This document shows positions 7,667 through 13,470 of a stretch of DNA of 13,470 nucleotides, in pieces. How positions within the stretch are numbered: position 1 is the first letter of the stretch; each line of letters begins with the position of its first letter. The DNA comes from Streptomyces sp. NRRL WC-3549 (GTDB lineage Bacteria; Actinomycetota; Actinomycetes; Streptomycetales; Streptomycetaceae). The stretch covers positions 32,646 through 46,115 of the forward strand of contig NZ_KL585408.1 of the NCBI RefSeq assembly GCF_000721935.1. Reading direction: 5' to 3'. A program made the position numbers and the translations under genes. A model generated the notes under the pieces. It was not told where the DNA came from and did not search any database. It worked only from the letters and a program-made list of their open reading frames with translations.

Positions 7667-9185
7667 CGCCCGCCCTCCTGCGCCGTGTTGAGGATGTTGA
7701 CGCCCCGGAAGAGGGCGGAGGGGCAGCCGTGCGAGACGGCCGCGACCTGGCCGGGCTGGGCCTTGCCGCAGTTGAAGGCGCCGCCCAGGACGTAGGTCTG
7801 CGGGCCGCCGACCTTCTCCATCGAGCCCCAGAAGTCCGTGGTCGTCGCCTGGTACGCGACGTCCCGCAGCTGGCCGGCCAGCCGGCCGTTCTCGATGCGG
7901 AAGAACCGCTGGCCGGTGAACTGGAAGTTGTACCGCTGCATGTCGATGGACCAGGAGCGGTCGCCGACCACGTAGATCCCGCGTTCCACCCCGCCGATCA
8001 GGTCCTCCGTGGACAGCCCGCCCGGGTCGGGCCGCAGGGAGACGTTCGCCATCCGCTGTACGGGCACATGGCCCGGGGAGTCCGCGTACGCGCACCCGTT
8101 GGAACGGCCCAGACCCGTCAGCCTCGCGATCCGCCGGTCCGTCTGGTAGCCCACCAGCGTGCCGTCCTTGACCAGGTCCCACGACTGCGCCTCGACGCCC
8201 TCGTCGTCGTACCCGACGGTCGCGAGCCCGTGCTCGGCGGTGCGGTCGCCCGTCACGTTCATCACGGGGGAGCCGTACGCCAGTCTGCCGAGCTGGTCGA
8301 AGGTGGCGAACGACGTGCCCGCGTACGCCGCCTCGTAGCCCAGCGCGCGGTCCAGCTCGGTGGCGTGGCCGATCGACTCGTGGATCGTCAGCCAGAGGTT
8401 GGACGGGTCGACGACCAGGTCGTACGTCCCCGCCTCGACGCCCGGCGCGCGCATCTTCTCGGCCAGCAGACCGGGGATCCGCTCCAGCTCGCCGTCCCAG
8501 TCCCAGCCGGTGCCGGTGAGGTACTCCCAGCCGCGTCCGACCGGCGGCGCGAGCGTCCGCATCGAGTCGAACTCACCGGTCGAGGAGTCCACGGCCACGG
8601 CGTTCAGCTGCGGGTGCACGCGCACCCGCTGCTGCGTGGTGACGGTGCCGGCGGTGTCCGCGTAGAACTTGTTCTCGTGGACGGTCGTGAGGGAGGCGTC
8701 CACGTGCGCCACGCCGTCGGCCGCCAGCAGCCGGGAGCTCCACTCGGCGAGCAGTCCGGCCTTCTCCTCGTCCGGTACGGAGAACGGGTCGACGTCGTAG
8801 GAGGAGACCCAGGTCCGCTCGCCGTGCACCGGCTCGTCCGCCACTCCACACGCTCGTCGGAGCCGGCCGCGGCGATCACCTTCGCCGACAGCTTGGCCAT
8901 GGCGACGGCCTGGGAGGCGACCTTCGCCGCCGCGTCCATCGTCAGGTCGACCCCGGACGCGAACCCCCAGGCCCCGCCGTGCACGACCCGGACCGCGTAC
9001 CCGAGGTCCGTGGTGTCCGACGCGCCGGACGGCCGGGCGTCCCGGAGCCGCCAGGAGGCGGTGCGCACGCGCTCGAACCGGAAGTCGGCGTGCACCGCGC
9101 CCAGCGCGCGGGCCCGGGCGAGCGCCGCGTCCGCGAGGGCCCGCAGCGGCAGGGCCAGGAACGACTGATCTACCTCGTGGACCAC
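7663..9185 (-). pseudogene. tldD: TldD catalytic subunit of the TldD/E metalloprotease, frameshifted (apparent 1-bp deletion)
   Basis: TldD carries the zinc site of the TldD/TldE protease. The GTG at 9185 has a GGGGAGG site and begins VVHEVDQSFLALPLRALADAAL. The frame holds to VIAAAGSDERVE, then breaks near 8843. It resumes in the next frame as ADEPVHGERTWVSSYDVDPFSVPDEEK and continues with the zinc motif HESIGHATELDR (HExxxH), SNGCAYADSPGHVPVQRM, and the C-terminal NCGKAQPGQVAAVSHGCPSA to the stop at 7663. Adding one base so that GAGTGGCG reads GAGCTGGCG gives ELADEPVHG and an intact 507-residue protein. As written, the product is 193 residues and lacks the catalytic domain. The stop overlaps the tldE ATG (ATGA), so the two are coupled. 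Divergent from fabG. Confidence 0.85.
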
Positions 9186-9338
9186 GCGGGCCTCCCCTTC
9201 TGAGACGGTCCTGGAAGTGAATCATGGAGGGCGGCCACGCCGGGCGGCCACCGGTTCGCGGGCCGGGGCCCCCTCCGCCCCGGTGCGGCGTCCGGTTCCT
9301 CGGCCAGGTGTGCGGACCGCGTCCTGCTGTAGGAACCC

Positions 9339-9364
9339 GACAGTGCCGTGCCGAAGGCGCTGTC
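9339..9364. repeat. Imperfect inverted repeat upstream of fabG
   Basis: GACAGTGCC (9339-9347) pairs with GGCGCTGTC (9356-9364) with one G-T wobble and an eight-base loop. CCC and GGG extend it past a one-base bulge. It lies just upstream of the putative fabG promoter and could be an operator or a leader hairpin; no regulator is assigned. Confidence 0.4.
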
Positions 9365-9398
9365 AGGGGCCGAGTCTCCTCGCACGGCACGGTACCGA

Positions 9399-9404
9399 TA
9401 GGTT
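9399..9404 (+). promoter_or_regulatory. Possible -10 element of the fabG-fabI operon
   Basis: TAGGTT fits TANNNT and would start transcription about 30 bases before the fabG start codon. No convincing -35 hexamer is found 16-19 bases upstream. Confidence 0.4.
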
Positions 9405-9440
9405 TTCGGCGTACCAGACCGTCAAGGAAAGGGTGATCCG

Positions 9441-10160
9441 TTGAGCCGCTCGGTTCTCGTCACCGGAGGTAACCGGGGCATCGGCCTCGCCATCGCCCGC
9501 GCCTTCGCCGACAACGGCGACAAGGTCGCGATCACCTACCGCTCCGGCGAGCCGCCCCAGGCGCTCACCGACGCGGGCTGCCTGGCGGTCCGGTGCGACA
9601 TCACCGACGCCGAACAGGTGGAGCAGGCCTACAAGGAGATCGAGGAGAAGCACGGCCCCGTCGAGGTGCTGGTGGCCAACGCCGGTATCACCAAGGACCA
9701 GTTGCTGATGCGGATGTCCGAGGACGACTTCACGTCCGTCGTGGACACCAACCTCACCGGCACCTTCCGCGTCGTGAAGCGGGCCAACCGCGGCATGCTG
9801 CGCGCCAAGAAGGGCCGCGTCGTCCTGATCTCCTCCGTCGTCGGCCTGCTGGGGTCGGCCGGACAGGCCAACTACGCGGCGTCCAAGGCGGGCCTGGTCG
9901 GCTTCGCCCGGTCGCTCGCCCGTGAGCTCGGCTCGCGGAACATCACGTTCAACGTCGTGGCGCCCGGGTTCGTCGACACCGACATGACCCAGGTGCTCAC
10001 CGACGAGCAGCGCAAGGGCATCGTGTCGCAGGTGCCGCTCGGCCGCTACGCGCAGCCCGGCGAGATCGCCGCCGCGGTGCGTTTCCTGGCGTCCGACGAC
10101 GCGTCGTACATCACTGGAGCCGTCATTCCCGTTGACGGCGGATTGGGCATGGGTCACTGA
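9441..10160 (+). CDS. fabG: 3-oxoacyl-[acyl-carrier-protein] reductase FabG
   Basis: A short-chain dehydrogenase of 239 residues that reduces 3-oxoacyl-ACP to 3-hydroxyacyl-ACP with NADPH in the type II fatty-acid cycle. The Rossmann motif TGGNRGIG is at residues 8-15, NAG at 80-82, and the catalytic residues Ser132, Tyr145 and Lys149 lie in ISSVVG and YAASK. The C-terminal ITGAVIPVDGG is the usual end of the fold. The start is TTG at 9441: the GTG at 9433 meets a stop after three codons, and SRSVLVTGGNRG places the nucleotide motif at the expected distance. A purine-rich AAGGAAAGGG precedes it. It is followed after five bases by fabI, an arrangement also known as mabA-inhA in mycobacteria. 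Confidence 0.95.
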   Translation: MSRSVLVTGGNRGIGLAIARAFADNGDKVAITYRSGEPPQALTDAGCLAVRCDITDAEQVEQAYKEIEEKHGPVEVLVANAGITKDQLLMRMSEDDFTSVVDTNLTGTFRVVKRANRGMLRAKKGRVVLISSVVGLLGSAGQANYAASKAGLVGFARSLARELGSRNITFNVVAPGFVDTDMTQVLTDEQRKGIVSQVPLGRYAQPGEIAAAVRFLASDDASYITGAVIPVDGGLGMGH

Positions 10161-10165
10161 TCACC

Positions 10166-10933
10166 ATGAGCGGAATTCTCGACGGCAAGCGCATCCTCGT
10201 CACGGGTGTGCTGATGGAGTCGTCCATCGCCTTCCACGCCGCGAAGGTGGCCCAGGAGCAGGGCGCCGAGGTCATCCTGACGGCCTTTCCCCGGCCGACG
10301 CTGACCGAGCGCATCGCGAAGAAGCTCCCCAAGCCGGCCAAGGTCATCGAGCTCGACGTCACCAACGACGAGCACCTGGACCGCCTGGCCGGCCTGGTCC
10401 GGGACGAACTCGGTTCGCTGGACGGCGTGGTGCACTCCATCGGGTTCGCGCCGCAGGACGCGCTCGGCGGCAACTTCCTGAACACCCCCTTCGAGTCGGT
10501 CGCCACGGCGATGCACGTCTCGGCGTTCTCGCTGAAGTCGCTCGCCATGGCCTGCAAGCCGCTGATGAGCGACGGCGGTTCGATCGTCGGCCTCACCTTC
10601 GACGCGCAGTTCGCCTGGCCCCAGTACGACTGGATGGGCCCGGCCAAGGCGGCCCTGGAGGCCACCTCCCGCTACCTCGCGCGTGACCTGGGCAAGGACG
10701 GTCTGCGCTGCAACCTGATCTCCGCCGGACCGCTCGGCTCCATGGCCGCCAAGTCCATCCCGGGCTTCGACGGTCTCGCGGACGTCTGGAACCACCGCTC
10801 GCCGCTGGAGTGGGACATGGCCGACGCCGAGCCGGCCGGCCGGGGCATCGTCGCCCTCCTCTCGGACTTCTTCCCCAAGACGACGGGCGAGATCATCCAC
10901 GTCGACGGTGGCGTGCACATGATGGGCGCCTGA
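10166..10933 (+). CDS. fabI: Enoyl-[acyl-carrier-protein] reductase (FabI/InhA)
   Basis: A 255-residue member of the FabI/InhA group. It uses NAD(P)H to reduce the trans-2-enoyl-ACP double bond, the last step of each fatty-acid elongation round; this enzyme type is the target of triclosan and, in mycobacteria, of isoniazid adducts. Visible features are the divergent nucleotide motif VTGVLMESSIAFHAAK at about 12-27, HSIGFAP at 90-96, and the catalytic Y-x6-K pair Tyr154/Lys161 in YDWMGPAK. After it come AGPLGSMAAKSIPGF (substrate loop) and the C-terminal IHVDGGVHMMGA. The start lies five bases after the fabG stop with only a weak ribosome binding site, so translational coupling is likely. A very strong palindrome follows. 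Confidence 0.96.
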   Translation: MSGILDGKRILVTGVLMESSIAFHAAKVAQEQGAEVILTAFPRPTLTERIAKKLPKPAKVIELDVTNDEHLDRLAGLVRDELGSLDGVVHSIGFAPQDALGGNFLNTPFESVATAMHVSAFSLKSLAMACKPLMSDGGSIVGLTFDAQFAWPQYDWMGPAKAALEATSRYLARDLGKDGLRCNLISAGPLGSMAAKSIPGFDGLADVWNHRSPLEWDMADAEPAGRGIVALLSDFFPKTTGEIIHVDGGVHMMGA

Positions 10934-10948
10934 CCCGGCGGACCGCCC

Positions 10949-10994
10949 ACGGCCGCGTACCGCTCCTCCGCGCGGAGGAGCGGTACGCGGCCGT
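10949..10994. terminator. 46-nt perfect palindrome, terminator of fabG-fabI
   Basis: Positions 10949-10971 and 10972-10994 are exact reverse complements with no spacer, folding into a stem of about 21 pairs around a GCGC loop. It begins 15 bases after the fabI stop. No T-tract follows, as is usual in this genus. Confidence 0.85.
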
Positions 10995-11100
10995 CGTGCG
11001 TCCGGGAGGACGGTGGTCACCGGCGGAGCCGTGTCTCAGGTCGAAAAGATGACCGCCTCACCGCAGAATGTGGAGGAACCGGACTTTTGGTCAGGCTGTG

Positions 11101-11108
11101 GGGAGGAG
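11101..11108 (+). promoter_or_regulatory. Ribosome binding site that decides the start of the small secreted protein
   Basis: GGGAGGAG lies six bases before the GTG at 11115 and is much stronger than the sequence ahead of the in-frame ATG at 11049. Confidence 0.65.
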
Positions 11109-11114
11109 AACGTT

Positions 11115-11486
11115 GTGCGCTCCACACGTCGCCGAACCTGGGCCCTGGTGGCCGCGGCAGTGGCCGTCGCCGGTCTCCTCACCCCCGTCGCCGTCAGCGC
11201 GGCGAGCCGGGTCGCCGGGGGAGGCGCCGCGGCGCCCGCGGCGCCGTCCCCGGAACCCTCGGGCGCGGAATGCCGGACGACCGTCGACGGCTCGCGGGTC
11301 GTCGCCTACTGCCACAACCCCTATCCCACGACGGACCTCGTCCAGCTCCACACCGAGTGCACCCGCTGGTGGGACGTCGACGCCGACGCCGACGCGGTCG
11401 CGGTGCAGCCGGGCCGCACCGTACGGCTCGAGGACCGGTGCTGGAAAGAGGTCGGCCGGGCCTGGGTCAGCCACCACGTCTCGTGA
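11115..11486 (+). CDS. Small secreted protein with four cysteines, function unknown
   Basis: A 123-residue protein with a clear signal peptide: VRSTRRRTWA basic start, hydrophobic core at about residues 10-28, and a VSAAS cleavage region near 29-31. A low-complexity A/P/S linker (to about residue 50) follows, then a compact domain with four cysteines (53, 66, 82, 109), enough for two disulfides. Aromatic and acidic stretches (TRWWDVDADADAV) lie in between. I do not recognise the family. An ATG at 11049 would add 22 residues and turn the signal peptide into a possible membrane anchor, but its ribosome binding site is poor. The gene is convergent with the FadR-type regulator, with only 12 bases between stops and no evident hairpin. 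Confidence 0.7.
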   Translation: MRSTRRRTWALVAAAVAVAGLLTPVAVSAASRVAGGGAAAPAAPSPEPSGAECRTTVDGSRVVAYCHNPYPTTDLVQLHTECTRWWDVDADADAVAVQPGRTVRLEDRCWKEVGRAWVSHHVS

Positions 11487-11498
11487 GACGGCCGGCCC

Positions 11499-12173
11499 TC
11501 AGACCCGGTCCCGCAGGCAGTTCAACGCGTGACCGGCGGCCTCCGCGGCGGCGGCCTCCGCGTCGCCCGCCCGGATCGCCTCGACGAGCCGGGCGTGGTC
11601 CACGTGGTCCTCCGGGCGCAGCTCCGTCCCCACGTCGCCCCGCAGGTAGTCACGGAGCAGATCGTTCAGGTCGGCGTAGAGCTCGGTCAGTACGTCGTTG
11701 TGGGAGGCCGCGACCACCGCCAGGTGCAGGGTCGCGTCGGCGGCGACGAAGGCCTCCGCGTCCCTCGCGGCCCAGGTCTCCTCGCGCCGCGCCATCAGCG
11801 CGTCCAGCTGCCGCAGGTCCCGGTCGGTACGCCGGAGGGCGGCCAGCCGGGCCGCCGAGGACTCCAGCGTGGAGCGCAGCTCGGCGATGTGCCGGGGGTC
11901 GGCGTCCGCGAACCTGCGGTGCATCACTCCCGCCAGCTCGCTCGTGGCGACCACATACGTACCGGAGCCCTGGCGGATGTCCAGCAGCCCGTTGTGCGCC
12001 AGGGCGCGCACCGCCTCACGCACCGTGTTGCGGGCGACCCCCAGCTGCTCGACCAGCTCCGGCTCGGTCGGGATGCGGGAGCCCACCGGCCACTCGCCCG
12101 TCGTGATCTGGTTCCTCAGCTGGGCAATCACCTGGTCGGCGAGAGCCGAACGCCGCGGAGACGTCAGCGCCAT
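11499..12173 (-). CDS. GntR-family transcriptional regulator, FadR subfamily (FCD domain)
   Basis: A 224-residue DNA-binding regulator. The N-terminal winged helix (about residues 8-75) contains the GntR motif W-P-V-G-SRIPTEPEL and the recognition helix region VARNTVREAVRAL, ending in the wing RQGSGTYV. The C-terminal all-helical FCD domain (about 95-220) has the metal-binding pattern of the family: Asp146, His150, His193 and His215. Such proteins sense small carboxylates or sugar acids and usually repress neighbouring genes. The ATG at 12173 has AAGGAG four bases upstream; the frame is open further upstream to 12305, but that part resembles non-coding sequence. It is divergent from an MFS transporter whose promoter carries an inverted repeat, the likely target. 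Confidence 0.9.
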   Translation of the reverse strand: MALTSPRRSALADQVIAQLRNQITTGEWPVGSRIPTEPELVEQLGVARNTVREAVRALAHNGLLDIRQGSGTYVVATSELAGVMHRRFADADPRHIAELRSTLESSAARLAALRRTDRDLRQLDALMARREETWAARDAEAFVAADATLHLAVVAASHNDVLTELYADLNDLLRDYLRGDVGTELRPEDHVDHARLVEAIRAGDAEAAAAEAAGHALNCLRDRV

Positions 12174-12265
12174 GGTGCTCCTTGCTCGTTGCCCCGGAAG
12201 GGATCCCCCGGGGTGTCTGGGCTGTCGGATCGACCGTCCGCCCCGATCCGGCAGGGAGGTCGAAG

Positions 12266-12296
12266 TGGACAGCCAATCATCCCATGATTCTATGAT
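12266..12296 (+). promoter_or_regulatory. Promoter of the MFS transporter, predicted leaderless
   Basis: TGGACA (12266-12271) matches the -35 consensus at five of six bases. TATGAT (12291-12296) matches the -10 consensus at five of six. The spacing is 19 bases, slightly long. The -10 box ends seven bases before the ATG at 12304 and no Shine-Dalgarno sequence fits between them, so the transcript should begin at or next to the start codon. Confidence 0.6.
12275..12289. promoter_or_regulatory. Putative operator of the GntR/FadR-type regulator
   Basis: AATCAT-CCC-ATGATT is a perfect 6-bp inverted repeat with a three-base centre, lying between the -35 and -10 boxes of the transporter promoter. 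A further ATGAT (12292-12296) overlaps the -10 box. A dimeric winged-helix regulator bound here would block the promoter. The assignment to the adjacent regulator is inferred from position. Confidence 0.5.
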
Positions 12297-12303
12297 GGAC
12301 CCC

Positions 12304-13470
12304 ATGCGTCATGACGAGTCTCCGACCCTGAACCCCACACCCGCCCCGCCCACGGCCTCCGGCACGGACAAGGCCGCCTCCGGACCGTCCCCCTGGCTGC
12401 TGCGTCTGGTCACCGTCGGCCTCGTCCTTGCCGCGCTCAACCTGCGGCCCGCCATCACCAGCCTCGGCCCCCTCCTGAAGGAGGTCCGTGACGGGCTGCA
12501 CATGAGCGGCAGCCTGGCCGGCGTCCTCACCTCCGTACCGCCGCTCTGTTTCGCTCTCTTCGGCTTCATGGCGCCGCGGCTGGCCCGCCGGTTCGGCCCC
12601 GGCGCCGTCGTCTGCGTGGGCATGATGGCCATCGCGGCGGGGCTGCTGCTCCGCCCGTATGTGGGCGGCGCCGCCGGCTTCCTCGCCGCCAGCGCCCTCG
12701 CCCTCATGGGCATCGCGGTCAGCAACGTCCTGATGCCCGTCATCGTCAAGCGCTGGTTCCCCGACCGCGTCGGCTCCGTGACCGGCCTCTACTCGATGGC
12801 CCTGGCCCTCGGGACCTCGCTCGCCGCCGCCCTCACCGTGCCCATGACCGACGCGCTGGGCGGCAACTGGCGGACCGGACTCGTGGTCTGGGCCGCGCTC
12901 GCCGGGGTCGCGATCCTCCCCTGGACGCCGTTCCTGCGGGCCGGCAGGGACACGACCGGACCGGTGGCCGGGAGCCCGCCGCCCGTCGCTCTGCGCATCA
13001 CCAGGAGCCGGACCTCCTGGGCGATGGCCTGCTTCTTCGGCCTCCAGGCCACGGCCGCGTACATCACCATGCAGTGGGTGCCGCAGATCTTCCGTGACGC
13101 CGGGGTCTCGGCAGGCACCTCCGGTGTCCTGCTTGCGGTGATCATGGCCATGGGCGTACCGCTCGCCTTCGTCATCCCGCGGGCCGCCGCCCGCCTGCGC
13201 AACCAGGGGCCGATCGCCCTGGTCCTGGGCGCCTGCGGACTCGTCGGCTACCTCGGCCTCTACCTCGCGCCCGTCGGCGGCGCCTGGCTCTGGGCGCTGC
13301 TGCTCGGCATCGCCAACTGCGCCTTCCCGCTCGCCCTCACCATGATCGGTATGCGGGCGCGGACCGGAGCCGGAGTGGTCAGGCTGTCCGCCTTCGCCCA
13401 GTCCACCGGCTACCTGATCGCGGCCCCCGGCCCGCTGCTGGTCGGTGTGCTGTACCAGCAGAGCGGCGGG
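12304..13470 (+). CDS. CynX/NimT-type MFS transporter, runs off the window edge
   Basis: 389 codons are present without interruption; the 3' end is outside the window. After a hydrophilic N-terminus of about 35 residues, the sequence LVLAALNLRPAITSLGPLL is characteristic of the CynX/NimT branch of the major facilitator superfamily (cyanate and 2-nitroimidazole transporters in E. coli). Successive hydrophobic segments fit roughly ten to eleven helices so far, with a loop at about residues 214-236 (RAGRDTTGPVAGSPPP) separating the two halves. APRLARRFGPGAVV is the cytoplasmic loop 2-3 motif of the superfamily. The substrate is unknown. It is divergent from a FadR-type regulator and probably controlled by it. 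Confidence 0.9.
   Translation, partial: MRHDESPTLNPTPAPPTASGTDKAASGPSPWLLRLVTVGLVLAALNLRPAITSLGPLLKEVRDGLHMSGSLAGVLTSVPPLCFALFGFMAPRLARRFGPGAVVCVGMMAIAAGLLLRPYVGGAAGFLAASALALMGIAVSNVLMPVIVKRWFPDRVGSVTGLYSMALALGTSLAAALTVPMTDALGGNWRTGLVVWAALAGVAILPWTPFLRAGRDTTGPVAGSPPPVALRITRSRTSWAMACFFGLQATAAYITMQWVPQIFRDAGVSAGTSGVLLAVIMAMGVPLAFVIPRAAARLRNQGPIALVLGACGLVGYLGLYLAPVGGAWLWALLLGIANCAFPLALTMIGMRARTGAGVVRLSAFAQSTGYLIAAPGPLLVGVLYQQSGG

Noticed and set aside
7729..9168. 479-codon open frame on the plus strand opposite tldD
   Set aside because: It is antisense to a sequence with clear TldD motifs and is low-complexity G/R/V/A. Third-position GC supports the minus strand.
1..13470. Mobile elements, CRISPR arrays, tRNA/rRNA genes, or a biosynthetic or defence system
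   Set aside because: No transposase or integrase, regular repeat array, cloverleaf or unfamiliar gene cluster was seen. All larger genes belong to recognised core families.

Overview
This window looks like ordinary chromosomal core DNA from a Streptomyces or a very close actinomycete. The evidence is very high GC with G/C-rich third codon positions, many GTG/TTG starts, TANNNT-type -10 elements, T-tract-less hairpin terminators, and a gene order (secreted protein / DUF485 / sodium:solute symporter / moaA / small zinc-ribbon-like protein / DUF3099 / YeaQ-type protein / tyrS / TldE / TldD / fabG / fabI / FCD-type GntR regulator / CynX-type transporter) that, from memory, matches the SCO1810-SCO1824 region of S. 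coelicolor. I did not find a new defence, mobile or biosynthetic system.

Layout. 1-96 (-): signal-peptide end of a secreted protein. 97-472: non-coding divergent region with an 11-bp inverted repeat. 473-2474 (+): DUF485 gene overlapping (ATGA) a sodium:solute symporter gene, ended by a hairpin at 2486-2530. 2625-3614 (+): moaA. 3597-4442 (-): a small Cys/His protein and a DUF3099 membrane protein, separated by a hairpin. 4652-4936 (+): YeaQ/GlsB-type membrane protein, converging on tyrS with a 19-bp hairpin between them. 5015-9185 (-): tyrS, tldE and tldD, with tldD and tldE overlapping by ATGA. 9441-10933 (+): fabG-fabI, the last two reductive steps of the fatty-acid elongation cycle, ended by a 46-nt perfect palindrome. 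11115-11486 (+): a small secreted four-cysteine protein. 11499-12173 (-): FadR-type regulator, divergent from a CynX/NimT-type MFS transporter (12304 to the edge), with an inverted repeat in the transporter promoter.

The main surprise is that three otherwise well-conserved genes are broken here. The symporter carries a perfect 11-bp tandem duplication; removing one copy restores the reading frame exactly. tldD has what looks like a 1-bp deletion before its metalloprotease domain. tldE changes frame at a point where a conserved segment also seems to be missing. TldD and TldE work as one heterodimer, so losing both is consistent with real decay of the pair, but a low-accuracy assembly could give the same picture. 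The remaining genes read cleanly, with the expected motifs.
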